64,000 nucleotides of DNA from Andrena cerasifolii (GCF_050908995.1 NC_135125.1:8271011-8335010), one strand, 5' to 3'; positions 43,953 through 56,989 are shown, counted from the stretch's first letter. Made by a program: numbers and translations. Notes: generated by a model not told the origin, from the sequence alone.

Positions 43953-44432
43953 ATAAATTGTTTCCGCTGTGCTTTAAGATGCGAACATATGAATGAAAGG
44001 CGGAAAGGGACACGACTTCGATCGAAGTTATGCGTAAATATAAATAAAAACTGTCGCTTTTGGTTTTCTTTTAAAGATATTACATTTTTGTTGGTCCGAA
44101 CCTTCATAAATAACCATTATTAATAAAATTCTGCTTTATTTCATTAGAAAATGAAATATTTCATTAAAAGGCAACTCTTATATCATAGTAACAACTTACC
44201 CCAATGCGATAACAACTTGCCCCATGTAGGGGTAAGAAGTTCCGCTTCGATCAGCCACAAATAAATTACTTTCTATGGGAAACCTATTACAATATATTAA
44301 ACACAAGCGTAAAATCAGAAGATATAATAAATTTAACAAGAAATTAGTCAATAGTGAAGAGAATAACTACATTATTTTCCAGTCATTTTTATGGTTTATC
44401 GAAATCGGAACTTTTAGCCCCGGCCTCCCCTA

Positions 44433-47400
44433 CAAATCCGCCCCTGAATGTCGAGTATTTTATACTTTTCAAATATTCCTTAAGGCTTAAACAGAAAGGA
44501 CAGAAGTTACTAACGAATTTTGATTTGCTTTGGCAAGTTCTGAAATCTCTTTTATTTATTTATTTATGGGGTAACTCTCGAGAATAATGTCGAGAAGTTG
44601 TCACTCTTAGTATGTCACTGACTTTCATTGTGACGCGAAAAAGAAGACATTTCCAATTCTTTTAAATTACCTCACAGTTCAAATATTTGATGGTTACATA
44701 TTTATCTACAAATTTTTTAAAACAGAGAAGAGTGCAAAGAATTCTATTTATCATTTCATTGGTAGGCAAGAGACAGTAGACGTGGTAATAATGTACACAG
44801 ATCCTATTAAAGTCATGTAAATCTGATCGCGTTGCTGCTGCAGGAACAGAACAATCAAATTTTGCTTAATCTTAGGCTTATATAAATATGACTGGATTAC
44901 CTAGGCTGGCATTGCGATATCGATCTGAATGGTATTTCCCGACAAAGGGCTGCAATCAAGATGAGCACAGTATGTAATCTTCTTCGAGTCTGAATTAATG
45001 CCACATAACATGGCATAACGTCGTGTTTTTATTAATGCGGAACATATTTTCTACGCTAGATGTATTCAAACCACGTTTATGCCACAAGCAACATTGTAAT
45101 CAGCGAAATGCAACAGTACTTTAATTATCTGATTGTGAGCTAATATTACTTGTTACAGCGGTCAGATAATTGGATGACTAGATTTTAACACGAGGTCTCA
45201 TTAATTGGACAGAGCGTCTGTCAGGTCTTCGTAGAATCATCGTCAACACATTCTATGTTCAGAAATAATTATTAAAAAAATTATAACCAAAATTATCACA
45301 CGGTGAAGAAATGTATCTTGCAAATAATACGCTATTCGAGGCAATGGCAGGATCGCCCACTCAAGTAACTTTATCGCCCACGATAGTAAGGTATCCGGTG
45401 CATTATGAACTCTAATGCATGAATTACACGTTGAGTAAAAGTATTAAGGGGGCATGTACACCTAGGAGAACCAAAACAGGGAATTTTCAGGATTTTCTTT
45501 CTAGATATGTATTGGAGTTATCGGACTGGGCCTTTTCGTATTTAAAAATATACACTTTGAAGGAAGTGATGAATTTTTTTTATTGAAACTTCTTGCAAAA
45601 TGGCGGAGATATGGTATCGTGAATAGGCGGCCTGGAAAACGTTACTATGAAAAGCCAACGTTTTAATATCCAAAAGAATATAATTAATATAGTAAATAAA
45701 TTGTACTTATTTTTTAAATTTTCAGTTTCCTTAATATTCTGGAATTACAGAAATATAACAAAATAAAATATACTCTGTACAAAACCCCAAAAAAATTAAA
45801 ATAACTAAAATCCGTACAAATACGTACAATTTTTTAGTTCATTTAATATTTATAGATCTACAAAAATATAACACAATAAAATAGACTGCATACAAAACAA
45901 AATGAAAAAAAAACTAAAATAACTAAAATCCTTACAAAATATAAATCTTTTAAAAGGCGGTACCAAATTATAAATCTTTATTCCATTTAGTATTTTAATT
46001 AAAGTAAACTGTTACGGTTAACTGTTTTTTAAATTTAAAAACCTGTTCTCGGATTTTACAAACTTATAAATAAAAACCGGGTTATAAAAAGTGAAAAACC
46101 CTATTTATCATCTCTGATATTTACTTTACTTCCCCAACTGTCTTCACTGATAGCACAAATTGCTGCATTTGCTCCAATCTGATTAACTCTATACCGAATG
46201 TCCCTCAAATAAAAAATCCCTCTCCAAGTCCCACGAGAGCTTCAAGAAATCCCCTCAAACATCCTACCGACAAGCAAACACCCACAATCCCTCAGAAGCA
46301 CGTTTACTTGCAAAACTATAATATAAAAGACGCATTTATAATTCCTTAAAGCCACCCCACCAACTTTCCCACGAACAAGAGAGCAGGTCCCGCGAAAAGA
46401 TCCTGCCAACCCACATTTCCTTTGCTCTAACAATTAATCCCGCGCTACAGATTTGCGCGGCGGCCGGTGCCCCCGCCCGCCTCGATTCCCTCGAGTTTTC
46501 ACCGGTCGGACCAGTTGAATCGTTCCTTTGATTCCCGTTAGCCGATCAAAGGAGAGACGCATACCGAGCGGGCCGCGCTCTTCACGCGCCCGCACCATTA
46601 GCCTACTAACGACGATCTTTCCGCGAATGAAATCGAAGGAAAAAGAATTTCAAGGTGACAGGGTCGACGTATGCGCGAACGTGCGCGAGCTCGAGGGCCG
46701 TTTCGAGTGTTGCGGGCTGGTAGCGATGGTGTTCCGAGCTACTTGAACGGGCAGCCCGCGCTGGCTGGGCGGCGGGCGTGTACGCGGCGCGGAGAGGAGA
46801 CGATACTCGAGTTACACGGAGATACATGAGATACTTGTCGATACTCGAGATACCTGGCTCGAGGGCGTGGAGAGCGGGGGACACCTGAAGTCCGCTTAAA
46901 AGCGTACGGGGATTACGAGAAGACACTCGAATTACAGACGTCGCCGGGACCCGCGAGCACGGATCTCGGTCAGTGGTCGCAGGAAAGTGCCGCGATCTAG
47001 TTCTAACGACGCCATTGGCATTCAGGGCGACGGCTATTTCTGGAATCGCCGTTTACGAGGATTTATGAAATTATGAATTTATCGAGCATTCGCTCCCCCA
47101 CCCCGAGTTTCGATCTAAATCCATTTATTTTCCGCTGCATCGGCGTCCCCGTTCCAGCTGTTTGTCATTATCGCCGCTGTCACAGATAAGCCTCTTACGG
47201 GAAATTACTGGCAATTTTGAGAAATGCCTCGGTCGAGCTGATATAGCGCTCGCTGCTACTTGATTAATAGGGAACGTTCGTGTGCTCTGTCGATTGTATT
47301 TGGAAGAAGGTTGAACGGTGATTAGGCGCTCTGTAAACGATGGGAAATGATAGGCTATTCGTTTTCGGCGAAGAGGATCAGCGTTCAGCGATACAATTGG

Positions 47401-47698
47401 GAGCGTTTGATTGTTTAGTCTGGAATCGATGGTTAGCGCTTAGAAGGCGAGGACGCGAATGGGACGAGCGATTTTTAAGGCAACCGGGCAGAAAATAGTG
47501 AGACCGATGTGTGTAAACAAATTCCGGAATATTAACTGTGAATGATCAGGAGTTTTTAAGGAAAATGGATTTTAACCAGAAATAACAGTTATTTTTTAAT
47601 TTTTTTGCGAAAAAAATCATTGAGAGAAAGTTCATTTTTATTTAAATGGAAGTCAGTCTTCATTAAATACTGCATAAATATTCGGAAAAATCAAGTGA
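44433..47698. other. AT-rich tract then GC-rich island
   Basis: 45740-45945 holds two diverged tandem copies (about 112 bp) containing AAAATAACTAAAATCC. A single transposon-like end, TTAAGGGGGCATGTACACC, is at 45454. 46440-47000 is GC-rich with no supported gene and may be regulatory. Confidence 0.4.
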
Positions 47699-47714
47699 TT
47701 GAAAAATATTAAGA

Positions 47715-47910
47715 TTTATCTGTTTTGGTTACTGATAACCATTATTGTCGACAGAAATATTTTTTGGTCACTAATAATCATTATTGACGACGGAAATAAT
47801 TTTTCGTCACTAATAACTGTTATAGACGGTGGAAATTGTTTTCGGTTACGAATAACCATTATCGATGACCAGAATTTTTTTGGGTTACGAATAACTACGC
47901 TTGTGGAGAA
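47715..47910 (+). repeat. 39-bp tandem repeat, about five units
   Basis: TTGGTTACTGATAACCATTA-type units recur every 39 (once 40) bp, as at 47725, 47764, 47803 and about 47842. Because 39 is a multiple of three, an open frame (47699-47914) survives with a 13-residue period, but it shows no sign of being a gene. Confidence 0.8.
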
Positions 47911-48104
47911 CTGATTTTTAATTATCGCACTATTCTAGGTGCAAGCATCCCGAATTACGAGCCAGAAAGTAGGGTTCGAATCCCTGCAAGGGGTGGTTTT
48001 TATTTTCTTTCTTGTTCTCCTTACATTTTCGCCATTGCGCGTATCGTGGTTATTTAATTAAAATTTCGCAATTTTCAGTTTAATATCTCGATAAAAAAAA
48101 TTAA

Positions 48105-48832
48105 GGGGGGATAACACGGTAATGGCTCGAAACGGGAGGATATCTTTGGGAATTTGTGGTGGCACGTGCAAAGAGCTTGCCGCCTCATTGCGACCAGGCG
48201 AATTTCGGCGCGGATGCGTCGCGCTACAATTGCAGCGTAAGGGTTCTCGAAAAGCGGCGAGGACCGTCGTCGATACTTTATTGTATAAACATCCTGTACT
48301 TACCGCGTGAGAGACGACGGTCCCCAAAGATCCGCGACGAGACCCCCACACAGCGATCAGTCGAACTGAATCGACCGAGTCAAACGTCAAGAGCGCTACG
48401 GACGACACCGTTGCCTGCGTCAACCTTTTCTCAATGAAGATAGCGACTGAACAGGAACACCAGGAATCATTTCACCTTCCCGCCAACCATAAATTTATTA
48501 AAAGCAAACTACTTAATGAATTTTTTTGAAACTTTCAGGACTTTCTATTGGGTATTTCAGTTACATGAATATATTTTTTGAAATTTATTTTAAGCAGTTA
48601 TATAAGCTGTACGGGGCCAGTAAGTCAGCGCTGCAAAAAATTTCCGCTGAAATGGTTGACAGTTCTCCGACGAAACGGTTCTTTTGAAATCAAAAAACCA
48701 GACAGTTTTAGAAACTGTATGCGGATGGCTAGTAACAGTAGTTTGCTTTAATAAATTTCCAGAACAGTAGTTTGCTTTAATACATTTCTAAATATACCTT
48801 TCCCTTTCGGGCCATTACCCTGTTGCCCCCCC
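48105..48832. mobile_element. TIR element with TTAA flanks, about 0.73 kb
   Basis: Left GGGGGGATAACACGGTAATG and, inverted at the right, GGGGGGGCAACAGGGTAATG, continuing for about 40 bp. Both are preceded by TTAA (48101-48104, 48833-48836). TTAA is the piggyBac target, but TA inside it also allows a mariner-type reading. The interior is GC-rich with open frames (48122-48437) not recognised as any protein. Confidence 0.72.
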
Positions 48833-48839
48833 TTAAATT

Positions 48840-49020
48840 TAAATACTCGTTATATATACATATTTATGTATAATTTCCAAAATTCCGTAATGTTAACGAA
48901 ATATGTTTTCCGTCGCATATTGCAATTAAAAAATTCATCTGTACAGCGAAGGTGATTTATAGCACGCAAGTTGTGTACAATTCTATTCTGTTTCCAATTA
49001 TTTCCATGACGTCGTGGAGA
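48840..49020. other. Short AT-rich spacer
   Basis: Nothing recognised between the TTAA-flanked element and the MITE fragment. Confidence 0.3.
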
Positions 49021-49156
49021 CTTACGGAGGTATTTGAACTTTATGACCCCTTGCGATTCGACAGTTCTGCCTTAACCCAGTTGCCACCAACGAAATATGC
49101 TTTAAATCGCAAAATGACGAACAATTGACATTCCTCGCTTTTCCCCTTACCCTTCA
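49021..49156 (+). mobile_element. AAGGTAAGGGG MITE, copy 2, 5'-truncated and Helitron-free
   Basis: Starts within the family (ACGGAGGTATTTGAACTTTA) and ends with TTTTCCCCTTACCCTTCA. At the position where copies 1 and 3 carry a Helitron it reads straight through (AACGAAATATGCTTTAAATC), giving the empty site. Confidence 0.75.
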
Positions 49157-50109
49157 TGTGTGTATGTGTGTGTTTTGTTTATAAATAACAGCACAAATAT
49201 TATTATATGTTCTCATTGCACCTTTGTGCACGGTATAAGTTAAGAAGGGTCAACGAAATATGGAAAACTAAACATAAATATATAAAAACAGCTGTGTGCT
49301 TCTATGAAGTTTACCTCGTATAGAATAAAAATTAAAGAGTGAAGGGTGCAGAAAATGAAGTAAGAATTTCTTAAGACATACAGCAGTGAAAGCAAATTAT
49401 GAAATTAAGCAGAGAGAAACTACAGACTAGTTCAATGATATAGATGTATGCACCGTTCAGTCGAATAAATCGTAATGTAGTTCATATCCTATCACTTGCA
49501 CGTTGCAACTTCATTATTTATTTGCACGCGAGTGCGCCTCAAATATTCACTTTCGTAGATATTTAATACCGAACTTGTAGGAAGTAGGTGGACGCTACAT
49601 ATGTAGGTAAATGCATATTTGTTGGATTTGCCTTTAGCTTCTCTCTACCTTAAGTACGAAGAGAACACACGAGTCGAATAATGCTCGTGCGATTACCTTG
49701 TGAAAAGTAATATTTCATAATTCTTCGAAACTCTGAAGCGTGGCTGTTTAGGTGTTTTATTCCGCGTATACAATTATACAGGATGTGGCATAATTTGTCG
49801 TGGAAGCGAGTTTAAAGTAACTCCTCGTGGAAAAAGAAGTTCAAATTTTACAATTAACTTTTTTTCATTTGACACGTCATTTTCAAGGAAAACGGCTTTC
49901 ATTTAGCTCGCGTGCATTTGCCTACTTAGGCAAGTGTACTTCTACTTGCGCTCGTATTTCAGCCGTCCCGTGTAGTTCGTACTACAAATAATCTAAATCT
50001 TGCCCAACTAAAAAAATGTAAAATCTCGTAAAAGAATTATTAGAAGAGCACAACTAGGTATTCAGCACTGCGTCGACATTTCCAACAATTTCTTAATTAG
50101 TATAAAAAA

Positions 50110-50577
50110 ATTAAAACCGACTTGAAAAAAATAAAAATGCACTAAAAAGTAAAATTATTTATTCCCCTTATTTTTTAAAAATATGAGAGTCGAAGATTAA
50201 ATAAGGGGAAAGATTATTTTTCTACTTTTTAGTGCATTTTTATTAGTTTGAAGTCGGTTTTAATTTCTTTTAAATTTTTTTACTTTTAACTGTTTAGTTT
50301 TATATATATTCACACAACATGCTGAGAAAATATGTGCGTACGTACATAAAACAATAAAAATTAGGTGACAATAGTCCCTATTATTAACCAGAACTGGAAA
50401 AATATTGAGTCAATATTGATGCAATGTAGGATAGGACCAAGGCCCTTTTTCGAATAAAAAAAGATCATCAAAATCAGTCCATATGCTCAGCAGTTATGCG
50501 GGGACAAACGTAAAAAGAAATACATACGAGTCGAATCTATAACCTCCTTCATTTTGAAGTCGGTTAAAAATAGAAAA
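50110..50577. mobile_element. AACCGACTT-ended inverted-repeat element
   Basis: TTAAAACCGACTTGAAAAAA at the left; ACCTCCTTCATTTTGAAGTC then GGTTAAAAA at the right. Inside, 50110-50180 and 50205-50280 form a near-perfect inverted repeat containing ATAAAAATGCACTAAAAAGT. The right-end wording is, from memory, common in insect repeats; the class is uncertain. Confidence 0.6.
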
Positions 50578-51864
50578 AAGATCCAAGAATTTCTTGAATT
50601 CTCTTGAGCAACTTCATTTTGCAATCCTGTGCATTGCGCGTTGTGTACGAGCTACTGCTCCTACTATAGCAGTCTATCCGTGACCACACAAGCCTAGGCA
50701 AAGTCGTTGTCCTCGATGGAAAGCCCTTCTTCTAGAAAACGAAGCTTCGCATAATTTTCCAAAACAAATTATCCCAAAGTAACGCGAGTTAGATCTTTGA
50801 AGCTCTGACGTTAAAAAGCATCCCTTCCCTTTTGTCGCAAACCAGGCGAAATGCTTGTAATGATGATACGGGTGTAATGGGATGATTGCTACTTAAATAT
50901 CAGTTTGAAACAGCGATATCATTTGCCACTGGCAGGTTCTCGAGTGCGTAGCACAGTTTCACGATTCTACGAATTTTTCCATACACAACTCCCCGGTGCG
51001 ATTGACCCTAATTGATCCGATTGATTCACCCCTCGAACCGGATTAAATTTCACCGTGTTTGCACGACGAAGAACTGGCGAAAACAGACATACCGTAACAC
51101 GTGGCAGACACTTTGGGGCGCAGAGATTTGTACTTTGCTGGGAGCCATGGGACCACTCTCGCGGATCGATGTTCGTATGATGTACTACGGCGGTATAGAC
51201 AATCTGTTCCCGCAGCTAGATGGGTGGGTCCTGTGCTGCAGGTTCCCTTGGTAGACTCTGGACAATGCCCTAATCCGCTGCAGCTTTTAAATGTTCCCAC
51301 GTTTTAAAATATTCGTTGATCTAGAAATCGAGGGCATGTATTGTTTCGTTACCAGTGGTGGCCAAAAGAGAGTTTAAAATTCATGTTTTTACGTGTCCGC
51401 ATAACTAAAGTCCTACAGCACAAGGCCTCGGCATTTTTGCGTATGACAAAGCTTTTGGCAGGATGACGACTACTTTTTGTGTAGGAGAGAGCGGGGACAA
51501 AAGGGATGATAACAATCATTTTTTACATTTGACCTAGCTGACAATTACTTTGAAATATCAAAAAGAAAATTATGCCTTGGGATAGTAGGTTTATTGGTCT
51601 ATCATTGGACACAGATTTAGCCTTATGTGATAATTAGTCAAAGAGATGTGGCAGGTTTCCGCAGTTATTGTGCCCTGAAAGGGCAGAGCGAAAGTAACAG
51701 TAATTATTTTGCGGAGGATTAAATAAAAATACTTCTTCCAACGCAAAATAGAATTTTTATTATAAGAAACGATAGAAAGGAATATTTAAATAAACATATT
51801 TCAAGTAACGATGAAAGAAAGCAAAAATAAAATTTTCAATATTGTACAAAAGAGATAAAAAAAT
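50578..51864. other. Spacer, no supported gene
   Basis: An open frame at 51012-51254 has no recognisable domain or splice context. GGGGACAAAAGGGATGATAA at 51492 resembles a transposon end, but no partner was found. Confidence 0.35.
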
Positions 51865-52125
51865 TTAGGAGGAGATAAATTTTCAGAATTCTATTCTATT
51901 AATGAACATAATATTTTATAATAATATTCATATTATTAAAATAATATTCTTATTATTAAAATTATATTCTTATTATTAAAATCATATTCTTATTATAAAA
52001 ATAATATTCTTGTTATTAAAATAATATTCTTATTATTAAAATAATATTCTTATTATTTTCGGTATTTTAAAGTAAATGTTCATTATTAGAATAGAATTCT
52101 GAAAATTTATCTGCTCCTAAATTTA
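51865..52125. repeat. AT-rich tandem repeat inside an inverted repeat
   Basis: The flanking arms TTTTCAGAATTCTATTCTA and TAGAATAGAATTCTGAAAA enclose about seven units of AATAATATTCTTATTATTAA (period about 20 bp, 51910-52062). A foldback element with an expanded centre. Confidence 0.8.
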
Positions 52126-52901
52126 TTTAGCTCCTTCAAGATTTTTATTTCTGTGATACAATATCGCAAATTTTATCTTTGCTTTTTGTTTTTATATATA
52201 AAACCTTTGAACAAATTATTGGTATTCTATTTAATGTCTAATAATATTCAAGGTAATACGGTACTCACAAAATTATTAATTTCATTTCATTAACATTATT
52301 ATTGTCTCGAATATTATTATAAAAATGACAAGGCCGAGTATCTGTGTAATCACGAGAAGAACTGGCTCATTCGCCGATTCCTACAATCTCTTGCTTTGTG
52401 GCCGCACATTTTGAATCTCACAGTTTGAGTCTACATTTTCATTTTCATATTCCTTCCGTCTTTCCTCTTCAGGGGGAAATGTTCATTTACGTAATGTTTG
52501 TGCCGCTCTCGACGACGTTGCTTTCGTGTAAAGACAAAGTGCAAGCACAACGAATGGGAAAAGTAATACAGTTGAGGCTCCATTACACGACCTTTTTAAT
52601 ATCCAAGCTATTCTGCAATTCAAACGTGTCCATTTCGCACAGACTAATATCGTTGTTTTGCTTTCCCGCTGGCATTAGCGAGTAATATGTCTGCCATCGT
52701 GTCGGCGTCGAGTGCTTCGTTTCTCTCGTCCCCGAATTATTTTCATATTTCCTCGGCGAGGTGAACGTGGGCAACAGGCTGAAGGGAATAATGTAACGAG
52801 ATAAAATCACGCTCTTTCTATCTATGATTAAAGCAAAGACTTCTTTGCATAAAAATAATACTCGAGATTAAAGGTATCGCGAAATGCAGTGGCACCTGAA
52901 T

Positions 52902-53417
52902 TGAAGGGTAGGGGGAGGAAACAGGGAATGTCCATTTCTCGTGATTTTGCGATTTATGACATATTAGTTTTACTACTCGGCCTCGCCCGGAATTTAGATT
53001 CTGATTTTATAAAAAAAATGTTATTTACTTATTTTTTTGTGAAAATAGTCACATTCATCTGGAATCACATTTCTGGTTTTTAGGCGATAAACGAACACAG
53101 AAACACTTTCTGCTTTATATATTCAGATTTTGTTGCTGGCAACTGGGACTACAGAATTGTCGAATCACAAAGGGTTATGAAGTTCAAATACCCCTGTAAG
53201 GTAACATTCGAGATTTGCTATACTGCTGGTTAAAATTAGGAAATGTCCACTCTGCACTAGAACAAAATACGAAATGGGCCCAGTTTGCCTAAGCATAAGC
53301 TTCTATCGTGAATGTAAAACAAGAAATTATTGAAGAAGACAATTATACATGAGAGTTGAATTCATTCAAACTTGGTTTTCTCGATAAAGCTGTTTTCTGA
53401 CATTCCCTTACCTTTCA
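52902..53417 (-). mobile_element. AAGGTAAGGGG MITE, copy 3, inverted, also carrying a Helitron
   Basis: TIRs TGAAGGGTAGGGGGAGGAAA and, inverted, TGAAAGGTAAGGGAATGTC, flanked on both sides by AATT. Aligns with copy 1 over its whole length in the opposite orientation. Confidence 0.75.
52964..53127 (-). mobile_element. Short non-autonomous Helitron (164 bp) in MITE copy 3
   Basis: On the minus strand it starts TCTGAATATATAAAGCAGAA and ends ...GCCGAGTAGTAAAACTAA before a host T, at the same target position as the Helitron in copy 1. The terminal hairpin GGGCGAGGCC is shorter. Confidence 0.75.
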
Positions 53418-55700
53418 ATTATTCAAATTAACAGTGAACTCTGACACTTCGAATAAAAGCATTCTTCGATACAACCCGCACTTCTCTCATACTGGTGGCT
53501 CTGTATTCAGATGTTAATAGAGAAGTTTACATCGCACAGTTTTTTTAAATGTACGTTTTATAAAGTCACTTTGAGTGGCAGCAAACGCAGCTGTTCGATG
53601 CTATCAATTCTTACTAATATGACGCTGCTCTCAGCGCTTTCCAATTTTTTCATGATCACATAATTCTCTCCTACTGTTAGATCCTACCACTTTGATACTG
53701 TTTTCATGCGCGAATGCGTACACTGTTACTTCTGCGAGTGTTCTATTGTTTCGGAAATTCTTTTATTCGGACAACCGCCTCACTGTTAACTGGAATAATG
53801 AAAGTTCTACTGCACCGTGAAAATTAAACTTTGGAATATATGATTCGTACAATAGCTTTTTTTTATTATTTATTTAATGTCGCATCTGCTTGTTAGCCAT
53901 TAGCGACCACATTGTTTAAGAGAATATTATATCCCATAAGAAACTTCAAAAAAGTACAAAAATCATGCCAAGTAAATGAAAAAGTCGAGGACGAAAAAGA
54001 GTATTATCAAATAAATCACAAAGATTAGAAGAAAATAATGTAAATATAAGAAAAAGTTTATGAATCGCAACAAATTAGAAGAAAATAATATAAATCATAA
54101 AAATTAGAAGAAAAATAATATAAAAATAAGAAAAAGTCCGTGAATAGCGTGAATCAAGTTAATTTTGGACTTGTTTCCCTTGTCGTTCCGGCGTATTCGT
54201 ACGAAGGTCAGAAGGCACAAAGCACGTGTCACCGGTGTCGCCACGTGGCCCTCTTTTCACGAATAGTTTCCATCCCCCTTGTATCGTAATTCGTATAACG
54301 GCAGTGAGGATATTCGTTCAGCTATTGTGGATTTGCATGTATACATGACTTCTAAAAAATTGAAAAAAAATATTCAGGCAATTCGATAGCTCAGACTGAT
54401 TGGAAAATCAAAGCACGATAGTGGAGACATTCCTTTTTTTTATTTCCCTTTTTTGTTGTTCTTGCGGCTTTTGAACGATTGTTGCACATTTTTTTTGTTA
54501 GTTCAAAGTCATTTTAGTGAAATGAAAAGATTAAAAAAATTTAAGAAAAACATTTCTATCGCTTTGGCTGGTGCTAATGCCACTTATCGAAGTGCCTAGA
54601 GTTTTTGTCAGTGCAAGGAGTTTGGATAAAAATGTTTCTCTTGTTTGGGTTTCTTAACGGGTTTGGAGAGTAGATACTTTCAGTGGAGAGAATTGTTATC
54701 GTTTATAAATGTAATATTGCGTAGTAAAGGAGAAGTTTGTACAAATTTAATCGGGTAATCAAGTTTCTGCCGTGCAATTTTAAATTCATGTTATATCCAG
54801 AATTAATTAGCAGGAAGAACGAAACGAAGAAAAAAAAACTAGCCGTATGCTAATTACGTGCACAGAATTGTGCCACGTTCAGAATACTTTCCTTTTTATC
54901 ACGCACAGTGTCGTGCAAAAGTTTGCAGATATTTATAGTTTTACCTCTGTTTTCCAGAGGGAGAATCAGAGCAAATATTAGATAAAACGAGATTAAAGTA
55001 TAACGAGGGAAAAGAACGCGGCGGAGAAACATTTTCCATATTTACAATGATATTATTGCAAACCTAAATGTGTTATTGCTGCGCGCGCAGGCTCCCAGAT
55101 AGCGTCCAATTTGCATAGCGTATCGCGCATAAAACAGGTTACAAGTGCAAAATTTATCAAAAAATTACAGTCGAAGGTATTTCAATATTTTGTCGGCGTG
55201 TCATTTGCAACTGTAATGGCAGTATAAGGTCGAGTCGTATACCTGATCCAATGATTAGTAAGATCACTTGGAAATTTATTAATTTATTCTGTTTCTCAGT
55301 TAAGCATCGAAACGATTGGTTTTCGTTTCATTTCACACATTCATTCGCTATCAATAGTAGGGTATTGAGTAGAATTAGAACCCTGTCGTGTTATTATAAG
55401 ATCTCATTTAATATTCGTACGTTTTTCAATGGCAGACATGCTTGAATTGATTTCAATCAATATTTCATATTATTATCTCATTACCACTCAAGTGGTATCT
55501 TATTTTAATTGTACGACAGCAAATATTGTTCTTATATCATTCATTGTACATTTTTCATTTCTCATTACTCATTCTTTACCTCTATTTTTTCATTCTTCTC
55601 TGCATTGTTAAGTATAATTTGATATAGTATGCATATATGTAGATTTATTTTTATTCAACACGCAAAATATTATGTATCCTTGCTATATAATGGGTTCTAC
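53418..55700. other. AT-rich spacer
   Basis: Contains a loose tandem of ATTAGAAGAAAATAATATAA (54020-54140). No supported gene. Confidence 0.4.
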
Positions 55701-55710
55701 CCCGTTTATG

Positions 55711-55715
55711 ATTAA

Positions 55716-55747
<32 letters not shown>

Positions 55748-55751
55748 AATA
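55711..55751 (+). repeat. (AAAT)n tail, possible 3' end of a non-LTR element
   Basis: TAATAAATAAATAAATAAAT continues to 55751 after TATAATGGGTTCTACCCCG. Such short tandem tails often end insect non-LTR retrotransposons; no reverse-transcriptase sequence is visible upstream. Confidence 0.4.
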
Positions 55752-56989
55752 ACGATTTCCACTAGCTTCATCGCTGGGCTTTCGAAATAAAATTTAGTAC
55801 TGCAAATGGGAAAGTCCATAAATACTCTTAGAAGAAGAAACCAATTAAAAACGATATCTATTTACCTACCGTATCCTGCTTTTCTTTCTTATCACAATTG
55901 AATTCCGCGTGATTTAAAATCCATCTCAGCTTTCCCTGTCCAAAGTATGTTAAAGAAAGTTAAAAATTCCTTTATATAGAAACTTTTGCAGGACACCGTG
56001 TATATATGTATAGAAATAAGAAAATCCTTTACCAAGCTGTACTAAAAGTTATCCACTCTCTGCGCTAACAAATTCAACTTAATCACCAGATATTTGAACA
56101 GGTATCTAAAATAATGCTCAGCATTAAAGTTTCTCCGTTTCAAACTTGAGGGAATCAGATCTTAGGCCTCTATCGCTCTAGCATGTGACGCATAGTGCGC
56201 TAACTTAAACATTTTCGTTACCAGACAGTTAAAAAGAGTAAACAAAGCTATAACAGACTTCCAATTTATTTTTGTACAAGGACACACTCCAATTGCAGTT
56301 GTGCCATGTTTACTGCAACATTTTGCCAATTCTTATAGCGAGTCCGAAAATAGAGACCCGTATCAAAAGGTTTGATTCCACATTTTTTAAATCTTATTCG
56401 TGCACCACTGACACTCTCCATCGTCGAAAAAATCGCTGTAAGCCCAAACTTTCTCAACGCGCCATTGACATATCGATACATCCATTTTATTGCGACCTTC
56501 CCTAGGAAATCGCGGTGATTTTTCGAGGCCAGCTTCGAGCGCTGTTTATCATGAAATTTCCAAAGTCGCCCGCCTCCTTATCGCGGGGAAATCCAGAGGG
56601 GGTATCCAGCGGAGAAGTTCATTGTCCAAGGGGCACGTGCGTGTACGAAGGTCAAATGACTTGCGAAATGCGGCATATCCTCCGACGCCGCGGTGCCTAA
56701 CGCGGCCACCGTTCCCGCGAGGGTTTGATCTCGCGATGAAAAGAGAAGCGGAACGAAGGAGAAAAGAAAATGTGTGCCTCGTGGGAGGGTCGACGGACGG
56801 GTGACACGTGCGCGAAGACGGTCGCGTGAGTTATTCGATTTCACCTTCGTAGATTCGCGAGCGCGGCACGGCCAGCACATTCGCCAGGCTGGAAAAAGTT
56901 AACAGTGACTGGATAACGTCGATGGAATTTCACCCTCGGCTGACAGACAGTGGGTCACTCGAAACCTTTTCGCGAAATATTATCAAACA
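55752..56989. other. Spacer with GC-rich island 56500-56880
   Basis: The island has overlapping open frames on both strands but no recognisable protein. It may be regulatory. Confidence 0.35.

Larger units (their letters stand above)
41719..44430. mobile_element. 2.7-kb TIR element containing a giant hairpin
   Basis: 25-bp TIRs with one mismatch, GGGGAGACCGGGGCTAAAAG at the left, and TA flanks (41717-41718, 44431-44432), as for Tc1/mariner-type elements. Near both ends are repeated ACTTGCCCC and GTTGTTACCG-like words. The interior from about 42137 to 43952 folds back on itself (separate entry). No transposase recognised. Confidence 0.82.

Noticed and set aside
47968..47999. tRNA-like 3' half (T-arm GTAGGGTTCGAATCCCTGC then AAGGGGT)
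   Set aside because: The T-arm and B-box fit, but no matching 5' acceptor strand, D-arm or anticodon arm lies upstream. At most a tRNA-derived fragment.
51012..51307. Overlapping open frames on both strands
   Set aside because: Length of about 80 codons is within chance, with no recognisable domain and no splice partner.
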